Numbered from the stretch's first letter, positions 1-6,785 are shown. The stretch is 7,109 nucleotides of DNA from JBBDWJ01 sp040902925 (GCA_040902925.1 JBBDWJ010000078.1:1-7109); one strand, 5' to 3'. Made by a program: numbers and translations. The notes: generated by a model from the letters alone, not told the origin.

Positions 1-508
1 CGAAGGCAACGCCTCCGTCTATTTTCGCGACCACGCCCTCAGCAGCATCGCGCTGCGCCCCTGGACGTGCTACGGCGCCGGCCGCGACCAAGGCGTCACA
101 TCCGATGCCACGCGAGCGATCAAGGCAGCCCTGCTGGGGCGGCCGTTTACGATTCGCTACAGCGGGCGCAACGCTCTGCAGTACGCGCGCGACGTGGCGA
201 CGATGTTCGTCGAGTGCGCCCTTCTCGACCGCCCCATGGCGCGCGCTTTCAACCTGCGCGGCCAGGTTGTCGAGATGACGCATTTCCTCTCTGAAATCGA
301 AACGCTCGTGCCCGCCGCGAGGGGACTGCTACAACTTTCCGGTGGACCGATCCCCGTTGCCTGCGACCTTGACGACTCCGAGCTGCGCTCGCTGCTGCGC
401 CATACCCCGGACACGCCGCTGCTCGAAGGCATTGGAGAAACCCTGGAAATTTTCGCGCGGCTGAACGCCGCCGGCAAGCTCGATCTAGCGGACCTCGATG
501 GAGCCTAA
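1..508 (+). CDS. NAD(P)-dependent epimerase/dehydratase (extended SDR), C-terminal fragment
   Basis: Partial gene, cut by the left edge; the reading frame starts at base 2 and runs 168 codons to TAA at 506-508. This is the C-terminal half of an extended short-chain dehydrogenase/reductase of the nucleotide-sugar epimerase/dehydratase type, a cytoplasmic enzyme family that modifies activated sugars for surface polysaccharides. Visible family features, in residues of the fragment: the LRPWTCYGAGRDQG segment at about 18-31, matching the LRP-x-x-(V/C)YG-x-G stretch that follows the catalytic YxxxK, then a substrate-domain region ending in the (Q)YARDVA motif (about 61-66), equivalent to the family's 'Y/F-V-x-D-V-A'. 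The C-terminal helix with TPLLEGIGETLEIF is also typical. The YxxxK catalytic pair and the N-terminal Rossmann GxxGxxG should lie just left of the window, with the lysine only a few residues away. Substrate cannot be read from this half. The next gene follows after 143 nt, so co-transcription is possible but not shown. Confidence 0.9.
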   Translation, partial: EGNASVYFRDHALSSIALRPWTCYGAGRDQGVTSDATRAIKAALLGRPFTIRYSGRNALQYARDVATMFVECALLDRPMARAFNLRGQVVEMTHFLSEIETLVPAARGLLQLSGGPIPVACDLDDSELRSLLRHTPDTPLLEGIGETLEIFARLNAAGKLDLADLDGA

Positions 509-575
509 AGCAGCGCGCCGTGGAGCATGTCAAAACTCCGCTTGCCTTCCTCCGTGCGACTCGCTAGCATGGCCC

Positions 576-604
576 GCAGAGGCCGGAAATGCAGAGGCCG
601 GAAT
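576..604 (+). repeat. Short tandem duplication (15 + 14 bp)
   Basis: Bases 576-590 (gcagaggccggaaat) are followed directly by 591-604 (gcagaggccggaat), the same unit with one A fewer. Each copy contains AGAGG, and an ATG follows each (589 and 603) in two different frames. Only the ATG at 589 is in frame with the downstream adenylate-kinase-like gene. The duplication lies in the leader of that gene and complicates its start choice. Confidence 0.75.
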
Positions 605-651
605 GGCAACGCGCACCAGGGGCGCGCCGTACCGGCAGTGGTGGTCTGCTG

Positions 652-1317
652 ATGCGCAACGCAATCGCAATGGCTAAGCAATCGAGGAGACCTCAACCGG
701 CAAGGTGGCGCCTCTTGCTCTGTGTAGCGTTCGCAACGCTGTTGCCGGCGCTCGCCTCGGCGCAGCAGGCTCAAGCGCCGGTCATCGTTTTGATTGGACC
801 ACCGGGGTCAGGCAAGTCCACGCAAGCCGCGCGCATCCAGAAGCAATACCGCCTCGCCGTGATTACGCGTGAACAGTTGATGCAGGATGATCCCGCGCTT
901 TTGGCGCGTTACAAACAGCCCGAAATCCAAGGCGTGGAACCGCGCTCCGACCCGGCGCTCAACAAGCTGTTCGTAAGGCGCCTGGAGCAGACCGACATCA
1001 GCAACGGACTTTTGATTGACGGCTACCCGGCCACCAAAGACCATGCTGACTTTCTGCGCGACGTCATCGTCCAAAAAGGTCTCGCCACGCCGATCGTGTT
1101 GCAGCTCGACGTGCCCGACGACGTTGTCCGCAAGCGGCTGGAAGGCCAAACAGCGGAAAAGATCGAGCAGGACCTCAAGGACTACCATCGCGAAATGGAT
1201 TTCATCAGCGCCTACTTTCCCGAGGCCGATATTGTCCACATCGACGGCGCCAAAAAACCAAACGGTGTGTTCAAGCAAATCCGTCAGGTTCTCAAACAGC
1301 GCCTGAACAAGAAGTAA
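652..1317 (+). CDS. Exported adenylate-kinase-like P-loop protein (nucleoside monophosphate kinase family)
   Basis: Protein of 221 residues from ATG 652. Residues 1-37 look like a cleavable Sec signal peptide: a basic N-region (KQSRR, then RW), a hydrophobic core LLLCVAFATLLPALA, and an ASA|QQ cleavage site. The mature part is an adenylate-kinase fold: Walker A GPPGSGKST at 49-57, an NMP-binding segment from about 71, IDGYPATKD at about 122-129 in the place of the family's DGFPR, DVPDDVVRKRL at 153-163, and a C-terminal YHREMDFISAYF...IDG block at about 178-199. Adenylate kinases interconvert AMP, ADP and ATP in the cytoplasm, so the export signal is odd. By eye against E. coli Adk the LID insertion is absent, DGFPR-Arg is Ala, and other phosphate-binding arginines are replaced, so normal kinase activity is doubtful. 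In-frame starts at 589 (preceded by AGAGG, but giving a 40-residue N-region) and 670 are possible; 652 is a compromise. No strong ribosome-binding site is seen at 652 or 670. Confidence 0.85.
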   Translation: MRNAIAMAKQSRRPQPARWRLLLCVAFATLLPALASAQQAQAPVIVLIGPPGSGKSTQAARIQKQYRLAVITREQLMQDDPALLARYKQPEIQGVEPRSDPALNKLFVRRLEQTDISNGLLIDGYPATKDHADFLRDVIVQKGLATPIVLQLDVPDDVVRKRLEGQTAEKIEQDLKDYHREMDFISAYFPEADIVHIDGAKKPNGVFKQIRQVLKQRLNKK

Positions 1318-1340
1318 ACTTCGAGGGATGCTTTACTTCT
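1310..1340 (+). repeat. Inverted repeat over the stop codon of the adenylate-kinase-like gene
   Basis: A perfect 9-bp stem, agaagtaaa at 1310-1318 and tttacttct at 1332-1340, with a 13-nt loop. It overlaps the TAA stop at 1315-1317. A smaller competing hairpin (gaag 1311-1314 with cttc 1319-1322) sits inside it. The position fits a transcription terminator, but the stem is AT-rich and no clear T-run follows, so terminator function is only a possibility. Confidence 0.35.
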
Positions 1341-1749
1341 CCGGATAGCCACTGCGACTCAAAGGTCCGTTTCCGAACAATCCAGCCACAGCACCCGCCA
1401 CGACGATCACAAGCAAGACCCGCAAACCGCACTGAAACTCCGCATCCGCCGTCGAACCGGGCCTGGCCTGCGTAGGCACGGCCGTCGCCCTCTTTCCATC
1501 CCGCGCGCCCCATTGAATCGGGGCAATGAAACGGGGCTTTGGCCACAGATGAGGTAACAGGGGTCTGCGGTACCCAATCTAACAGTGGACACCCGAAGCA
1601 TCCGAGGTTGTCGAAGTGGAGTTGGGTGGCTTTTGCCGAACACGGAATCAAACGACGAACCTCAACCGCAATCCAGTGATAGCAAGGATTCCTTGCCTCA
1701 TCGCGAAGGTCCGGGACCTCACAACGAAGTGGCGAAGTCTCAAGTCGAA
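1318..1749. other. Intergenic / start-ambiguous stretch with repeat-like palindromes
   Basis: No convincing gene is seen in these 432 bases. The frame of the downstream PBP gene is open from 1558 onward (stop TAA at 1555), with possible starts GTG 1585 and TTG 1633, but codon use here is less GC-biased at third positions than in the body of the gene. Several small symmetrical elements are present: gcccc 1507-1511 with ggggc 1520-1524; a 15-bp odd palindrome at 1682-1696 (gcaagga-t-tccttgc); and a 13-bp odd palindrome at 1707-1719 (aggtcc-g-ggacct). Together with the 1750-1805 segment, this looks to me like a dispersed intergenic repeat. That rests on pattern impression and needs a whole-genome comparison. 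No promoter could be assigned with confidence. Confidence 0.4.
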
Positions 1750-4305
1750 ATGTCCGCTGGAGCACGTCATCGCGAAGCGCAATGTGACCCCGCGACGGAC
1801 GAAAGTGCTCAAAGCCGAGTAAAGTCGCTGGCCCTGTGGATCGAGTCCGGACACGCAAACTGGGTGCAGTTCAAAAACGAATGGATCGCTCGGCGATTGC
1901 GGCCGGTTCTGGAATACTTTCGGTCGCCGCGCGGACGGCGCACGCTGCGCTATAGCGGCGGAGCGCTTCTGGCCGTTGCATGCCTGGGCTTCGCGGTTCT
2001 CCAGTATCAGATCTCCACCTACGATTCGCTGATTGAAGATCGTCTGCGCGGCCACGCCTTCGACCCGACGCCGTTGGTGATGGCTGCGCCGCGAACAGTC
2101 GTGCGCGGCGAAGAGTTGACGATCGAGACCCTCCAGCAAAGGCTCGAGCGGGCCGGCTACAGCGCCGCGGGCGAGAGTTCCATCGGTTCATTCACCGCTT
2201 CGGGCGATGCCGTCGAAATTACGCCGGGCCCGTTATCGGTCTCCGGCGCCGGTCCGGCCAGCGTCCGCTTCGTGAACGACCGTGTGAAATCCATCGTGAA
2301 TGGCGAAGGGAAAACACTGCGCGCTTATCCTTTGGACCCGGAAGGGGTCACCCGGCTCGCCGATGGACGCGGTGAGCGGCGCCGCCTGGCGCGCTACGAA
2401 GATATTCCTCCTCACCTGATTCAGGGCATCATCGCGATTGAGGACCACCGATTTTATGACCATTCCGGAATTGACACTGTTCGCACGTTGAAGGCCGCTT
2501 GGGACGGTTTGCTCGAATGGCGCATGCCACGCGGCACTTCAACACTCACGCAGCAACTAGCCCGCGGCCTTTTCCTCAGCCGCGAACGCACCTATACGCG
2601 AAAGCTGAAAGAGTTTTTCATTGCGCGAAACATCGAGCGGCGGCTTAGCAAGCAACGGATTCTCGAACTCTACTGCAACCTCATCTATATGGGCCGCCAA
2701 GGCCGCCACAGCATCGCGGGCGTCGGTGAAGCGGCGCATGCTTACTTCGCCAAAGACGTGACCGACCTCCAGTTGGAAGAGGCGGCGCTGCTGGCCGGGC
2801 TGTTGCAGCGGCCAAGCCACCTCAATCCATTCGAGTATCCCGAACGGGCCCTGGCTAGGCGAAACCTCGTGCTGGAAGCCATGAGCGTACACGGTTATAT
2901 CGGCGAAGCTGAGTACCGCGAGGCCGCGGCCAAGCCGCTCGGCGTGGTCGCAACCGACTTCAATGCGGAACAAGCGCCCTATTTCGTGGACTTGATCGAG
3001 CGCGAGCTCAAAGCAAAGCCTGACCTGGCGGCGCGCCTCGACAACGGCGGCGAGATCTATACGACGCTCGACGCCGACTTGCAGGAACTCGCCGTGCGGA
3101 TCGTGCGCGAAGGCATGGAGCGTATCGACGAAACCGTCGCCAAGCAGCGGCGTTTTCGAGGCAAGGAGGCGCCGCGCCCGCAATGCGCGCTGGTCGCAAT
3201 CGATCCACACACCGGCGAGGTCAAAGCCCTGCTGGGCGAGCGCGATTACAAACGCACGCAGCTCAATCGCGCGCTCGCCATGCGTCAACCCGGCTCCCTG
3301 TTCAAGCCCTTCGTCTTCGCGGCGGCCTTTACATTCCAGCAGCCCGATGGCTCGCGGCTTACGCCGCTTTCGATTGTGCAGGACACGCCGCTAACGATCG
3401 AATGGGACAACGAACTCTACCAGCCCTCGAACTTTGGACATCACCCGGAGGGTTTCGTCACGCTGCGGCAGGCACTCGTCATGTCCGTCAACACCGCCGC
3501 CGTCCGCGTGGCGCGACACGTCGGATACCAGCGCGTCGCGCAACTGGGGCGCAGCGCCGGCATGGGCAGCGTGCAAGCAACGCCATCCGCCGCGCTGGGC
3601 TCTTACGAAGTAACGCCGCTCGATGTCGCCGGAGCCTATACCGTATTCGCCAACAACGGCAAGCGGGTCGAGCCGCGCCTCATTCAAGCCGTGCGCGGAA
3701 CCACGCTCCCGGCGCTCGTTCAGCAAGCCGCTGAGGAGCGGCAAGTGCTCGATCCCGCGGTCGCCTACCTCGTCACCGACCTGATGAGCGACGTTCTCAA
3801 CCGTGGCACGGCCGCGAGCGCGCGATCCACTGGCTTTAATGCCCCGGCCGCCGGAAAAACCGGCACCGATGACGACGGCTGGTTCGCTGGTTTCACGGAC
3901 CGCCTGCTCTGTGTCGTGTGGGTAGGGTTTGACGACAACCAGGATCTGGAGATCGAAGGTGCGAAATCCGCGCTGCCAATCTGGGTGGAGTTCATGAAGG
4001 GAGCCGAAAAACTTGCCGGCTACCGCCGCCCGCAGCCTCTGCAACGTCCCGAGGATGTCGTCGAAGCCGTCGTCGACCCGTTCCTGGCGCTCGCGGCGCC
4101 TGCCGGCGTGAGCCTGCCGGCCCATGAATTGTTCCTGGCGAATGCAAAACCGGAAGGTCTCCTGACGGTCATCCGCGATCCGGAGTCAATGGAGACGATC
4201 GAGAGCAAAGATCTCGCGCCGACGGAGTCGTTCGCGGCAAAGCTGGCGTCGCTGACCCGCAAGCCAATCCCGCCTGCGACTTCCGGAACCGCTTCTCACA
4301 ATTGA
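1750..4305 (+). CDS. Class A penicillin-binding protein, PBP1b type (bifunctional peptidoglycan glycosyltransferase/transpeptidase)
   Basis: Polymerises lipid II into glycan strands and cross-links the peptides, anchored in the inner membrane with its catalytic domains in the periplasm. From ATG 1750 the protein has 851 residues, in the usual class A range. Order: cytoplasmic basic tail 1-65; one membrane helix at about 66-86 (GGALLAVACLGFAVLQ); a UB2H-like domain at about 105-195; GT51 at about 200-400, with EDHRFYDHSG at 231-240 (catalytic E231), GTSTLTQQ at 262-269, RKLKE at 284-288 and ILELYCN at 304-310 (second Glu 306); then the transpeptidase with SLFK at 516-519 (nucleophile S516), SVN at 579-581 and KTG at 703-705. 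All catalytic motifs are intact, so it should be active. The start is uncertain: the frame is open upstream with GTG at 1585 (906 residues) and TTG at 1633 (GGAG 11 nt before it), and none has a good ribosome-binding site. The first ~20 residues from 1750 look repeat-derived. It converges with the peptidase gene 27 nt downstream. Confidence 0.95.
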   Translation: MSAGARHREAQCDPATDESAQSRVKSLALWIESGHANWVQFKNEWIARRLRPVLEYFRSPRGRRTLRYSGGALLAVACLGFAVLQYQISTYDSLIEDRLRGHAFDPTPLVMAAPRTVVRGEELTIETLQQRLERAGYSAAGESSIGSFTASGDAVEITPGPLSVSGAGPASVRFVNDRVKSIVNGEGKTLRAYPLDPEGVTRLADGRGERRRLARYEDIPPHLIQGIIAIEDHRFYDHSGIDTVRTLKAAWDGLLEWRMPRGTSTLTQQLARGLFLSRERTYTRKLKEFFIARNIERRLSKQRILELYCNLIYMGRQGRHSIAGVGEAAHAYFAKDVTDLQLEEAALLAGLLQRPSHLNPFEYPERALARRNLVLEAMSVHGYIGEAEYREAAAKPLGVVATDFNAEQAPYFVDLIERELKAKPDLAARLDNGGEIYTTLDADLQELAVRIVREGMERIDETVAKQRRFRGKEAPRPQCALVAIDPHTGEVKALLGERDYKRTQLNRALAMRQPGSLFKPFVFAAAFTFQQPDGSRLTPLSIVQDTPLTIEWDNELYQPSNFGHHPEGFVTLRQALVMSVNTAAVRVARHVGYQRVAQLGRSAGMGSVQATPSAALGSYEVTPLDVAGAYTVFANNGKRVEPRLIQAVRGTTLPALVQQAAEERQVLDPAVAYLVTDLMSDVLNRGTAASARSTGFNAPAAGKTGTDDDGWFAGFTDRLLCVVWVGFDDNQDLEIEGAKSALPIWVEFMKGAEKLAGYRRPQPLQRPEDVVEAVVDPFLALAAPAGVSLPAHELFLANAKPEGLLTVIRDPESMETIESKDLAPTESFAAKLASLTRKPIPPATSGTASHN

Positions 4306-4329
4306 GCGCGATCAAAGTCTGAACGCTCA
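4303..4329. repeat. Short inverted repeat between convergent genes
   Basis: tgagcg at 4303-4308 pairs with cgctca at 4324-4329 (6 bp, 15-nt loop), filling the 27-nt gap between the PBP stop (TGA 4303-4305) and the minus-strand peptidase stop (4333-4335). The location suits a bidirectional terminator. The stem is short and has no T-tract, so this is weak. Confidence 0.2.
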
Positions 4330-4332
4330 GCA

Positions 4333-6477
4333 TCAATCCAGGCCGCCGGCCAATTCCACTTCGAGCAGCGCAGCAACAATCGCTTGCAGCGCCTGCGCAT
4401 CGCGCAAATCCGCTACCTCGCCCGGGGAGTGCGCATACCGCAGCGCAAAGCTTAACGGGATGTTGACCGCGCCATGCGGCACAAAGGTTGAGCCGTCGTT
4501 GCCGCCGGCGGTTACGCCGAACTGATACGGAATTCCGCGCCGCTGCGCCAGTTCCACCACTCGCTCCACGGCGTCGCGCGGCGTGATGCCGCTCGAATCC
4601 ATGGCGCGAACCACAAACCCCTGCCCCAAGGGCGTGTAGGCGATGCGTTTGTCTTCGAGCGGCGAGTCGGAAGTCACAAAACTGTCCACCGGATAGACAC
4701 GCCGCGGCGCGGTCTGCTCCGCCACGAAGCGCGCGCCCAGCAAGCCCGATTCCTCCTCGACCGAAAAAACAAACCACACCGCGTTCCCCTCATCGAGCTT
4801 GCGCACGGCGGCCGAGTCGAGCGTTTGCAAGGTCGAAAGCAAAGCGGCGCAGCCAATGCGGTCATCGAGCGAACGCGCCGTGATGCGATTGCCAAGCAGC
4901 ATGCGAAACTTCTTGCGCACGGTCGCCGTGTCGCCGTCGGATACGCGCGCCGTGTCACCGGTTTCCGCGGCGCCGATATCCAGGCTGCCGTGCCGCGTCA
5001 TCACGGCGGGCAGTTGCCGCGTCGCGGTATGAACCCAAAAAGGATGCCACGCGAACAACTCGGCCATGCCGCCGCCGCGCGATTCGACGGCAACCGAACG
5101 TTCGCTCGCATCGCGCGTGACCTCGAAGCCGATCTCGTCCATATGCGCCACAAACACCGCTTGCGGCTTCTCGTTGCGGCCGAGCCGGACGATGAGATTG
5201 CCTTGCTGGTCAACCGTCGAGCGTTCGCGTGCCCATCCCGGCAACTGCGCTTGAATCCACGAGCGCACCGGGCCTTCGGCGCCACTCACTCCGTAAAGCT
5301 CGCTGAGTTGCTGGATCAGACCGGCGAACGCGGATTTTTCCGCTAGCGAGGTCAGCACATTCGGCCGCTCGACCCGAGCAGACGGCTGCTGCTCGCGCCA
5401 CTCCACGCCCAGGTGCCCGGCCAGCAAGCGCGCGATGCGCTCGATCTCGGCGCGATCCATCGTCTCCGACGGCGTTCCCGAGTGCTCGACCGCGGGCGCG
5501 ATCACAGCCACCTGTTGAGAATCGCGCCAGATGCTCCGCGGGCCAAACGGACCAAACGGCAGCGTAGGTCCATCGGCGCGGCGCGCCTCCAGATCAACAG
5601 CCTTGGCGCGGTCAAGAAGCTGCTGCGAAAAATCCGCCACCGTGCCCGTCGCGGCGCCAATACTCGTGACTTCACTGCTACCGGGCCGGAACAGCACGAC
5701 GCGATCGGATGCCACCCGTTGGACGACGCGCTGCAATCCCGCGTTGTGATAATACTGCGCGGTCACAAACGCCAGCGTTACGGCGGTTTGCGGTGGAGCC
5801 TTTTCGAGCAGCCCGGCCAGTCTCAGCAGCACCGCGGCCCCCGCGCGGCTCGAAATCCACGGCGCGGTTGCCTCGCTGCGCTCGCCGACTACGCCGCAAC
5901 TCTTGTCGAGCGTGACGCCATCTAGCACGCTCACGCCCGCCTTCGCCACTTCATCGCGGTTTGTAGCCCCCAGATCGACATACAAGCCGTCGACGCCGCG
6001 CGACGCCGGGGTGTTGCGCTCAAAATGAACAGACGGAGCAGCGACGACGCCGGCAACCAACGCGCCGCTCTTGGTGGTGACCTGCACCGGCCAGCCCTGG
6101 AAAAAAGTGTCGAACTGATAGTGCGGCGTCGGGTCGACCAGCCGCTGGAGTCGTAAGTACCCCTCGTCTGTAATGCCCGAAACGACATAACCCGGCTCGT
6201 CAAGGCCGGCGATCAACAAAGTCTGCGCGGGGCCGCGGCCGTACGTGATGCTGACAGAACCCGTGTTGTCGGTCTCGGCGCGCTCGCCCAGGCGTTGGCG
6301 AACATAGTCGATCGCGGCTTTTTCGCGGCCAGCGGGCGCATGCAGATCGGCGAGGCCGCAAAGGTCGTCTTGCGCCGAAAGACTACCCGGCAGGCAAAGC
6401 ATTGCCAGCGCGCCCAGCACGTAGCGCAACTGCGCGGCCGGCCCCCGTCGCGAACCATCGGCGATGCAGCGCGGCAT
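4333..6477 (-). CDS. Secreted tandem M42-family metallopeptidase (degenerate N-half, intact C-half)
   Basis: 714 residues, about twice a usual M42 aminopeptidase (~350). Residues 1-35 are a signal peptide: RR-containing N-region, hydrophobic core VLGALAMLCLPGSL, cleavage after SLSA before QDD; it should act outside the cytoplasm. The C-terminal half (about 375-710) has a full dinuclear zinc site as in M42 glutamyl-aminopeptidase/FrvX proteins: HMDEIG (H445, D447), SLDDRIG (D538/D539), EEE (catalytic and metal Glu 574/575), SDSPLE (D604), and YAHSPGE (H683), with AGGNDGSTF before it. The N-terminal half (about 38-360) shows the same fold markers (GLDEPGY at 91-97, LYVDLGATNRDEVAKAGV at 165-182, SSRAGAAVLL at 209-218, EHSGTPSE at 331-338). 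There the ligands read Gly, Ser, Ala, Gln and Pro, leaving only D93 and H332. It should cleave N-terminal residues from peptides; specificity is unknown. The family could also be labelled M20/M28-like by automated tools. The start is supported by a purine-rich site just upstream. Confidence 0.92.
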   Translation of the reverse strand: MPRCIADGSRRGPAAQLRYVLGALAMLCLPGSLSAQDDLCGLADLHAPAGREKAAIDYVRQRLGERAETDNTGSVSITYGRGPAQTLLIAGLDEPGYVVSGITDEGYLRLQRLVDPTPHYQFDTFFQGWPVQVTTKSGALVAGVVAAPSVHFERNTPASRGVDGLYVDLGATNRDEVAKAGVSVLDGVTLDKSCGVVGERSEATAPWISSRAGAAVLLRLAGLLEKAPPQTAVTLAFVTAQYYHNAGLQRVVQRVASDRVVLFRPGSSEVTSIGAATGTVADFSQQLLDRAKAVDLEARRADGPTLPFGPFGPRSIWRDSQQVAVIAPAVEHSGTPSETMDRAEIERIARLLAGHLGVEWREQQPSARVERPNVLTSLAEKSAFAGLIQQLSELYGVSGAEGPVRSWIQAQLPGWARERSTVDQQGNLIVRLGRNEKPQAVFVAHMDEIGFEVTRDASERSVAVESRGGGMAELFAWHPFWVHTATRQLPAVMTRHGSLDIGAAETGDTARVSDGDTATVRKKFRMLLGNRITARSLDDRIGCAALLSTLQTLDSAAVRKLDEGNAVWFVFSVEEESGLLGARFVAEQTAPRRVYPVDSFVTSDSPLEDKRIAYTPLGQGFVVRAMDSSGITPRDAVERVVELAQRRGIPYQFGVTAGGNDGSTFVPHGAVNIPLSFALRYAHSPGEVADLRDAQALQAIVAALLEVELAGGLD

Positions 6478-6785
6478 AACTCCCCTAGAATAGCGGAACC
6501 TCGCACGGGTTCTGAGTTGCAGCGGCTCCTATCCCGAGACCGCAAGCGATTCCGGCCAGCCGCTTTGACAGACCCATGACACCGCAGGCACGGCTGTCGT
6601 TCAAGGTTCTCTACCTGGCTTGGTTAGTACTGGCTGAAAGGTACACCCAGTACCGCTTGGTTGACGCGCGGATGGAGGGAGGCGTAGGTTAGTAATAGGG
6701 TTTCCATCTGAAGCCGAAGAGCATCCAAGCTGGCTCGCTCCCTCCGCGAATGGCCGTCGTGTTCGGCTTACCGCCGAAAAGTAGA
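6478..6785. other. Divergent intergenic region with short inverted repeats
   Basis: This 308-base gap separates the minus-strand peptidase from the plus-strand sensor gene, so it should carry promoters for both. No convincing -35/-10 pair was found: TTGACA at 6565-6570 and TTGACG at 6661-6666 are -35-like but lack a good -10 at 16-18 bases. Symmetrical elements seen: gtactgg 6627-6633 with ccagtac 6647-6653, flanked by direct repeats gcttggtt at 6618-6625 and 6655-6662; ggagggag 6674-6681 with ctccctcc 6738-6745; aagccgaa 6711-6718 with ttcggctt 6762-6769. The last two interleave. A 38-codon open frame at 6576-6692 is present but unsupported. Confidence 0.5.
6480..6486 (-). promoter_or_regulatory. 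Ribosome-binding site of the M42 peptidase gene
   Basis: Minus strand AGGGGAG followed by TT and the ATG at 6477. Taking AGGGG as the core, spacing to the ATG is 4 nt, slightly short but acceptable. It supports the start that leaves a complete signal peptide. TATTCT a few bases further upstream resembles a -10 box, but it is too close to the start for a normal leader and has no visible -35, so no promoter is called. Confidence 0.55.

Noticed and set aside
808..1278. 156-residue minus-strand open frame opposite the adenylate-kinase-like gene
   Set aside because: It mirrors a well-supported plus-strand gene with P-loop and family motifs; antisense open frames are common in GC-rich coding DNA, and the translation shows no family motif.
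1507..1524. gcccc/ggggc hairpin as a rho-independent terminator for the adenylate-kinase-like gene
   Set aside because: The stem is only 5 bp, the site is about 190 bases past the stop, and no T-run follows.
1292..1858. 188-residue minus-strand open frame spanning the gap before the PBP gene
   Set aside because: It overlaps the ends of both flanking plus-strand genes, has a Cys- and Arg-rich composition with no recognisable domain, and covers the repeat-like DNA.
2557..3288. 243-residue minus-strand open frame inside the PBP gene
   Set aside because: It lies entirely opposite the GT51 and linker coding sequence, which carries intact catalytic motifs; it is a shadow frame.
3391..4125. 244-residue minus-strand open frame inside the PBP gene
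   Set aside because: It is antisense to the transpeptidase domain with intact SxN and KTG; no independent evidence of coding.
4825..5346. 173-residue plus-strand open frame inside the peptidase gene
   Set aside because: It is antisense to the catalytic C-half of the M42 protein; composition is His/Arg-rich as expected for a shadow frame.
6565..6570. TTGACA as the -35 box of a sigma-70 promoter for the sensor gene
   Set aside because: No -10-like hexamer lies 16-18 bases downstream.
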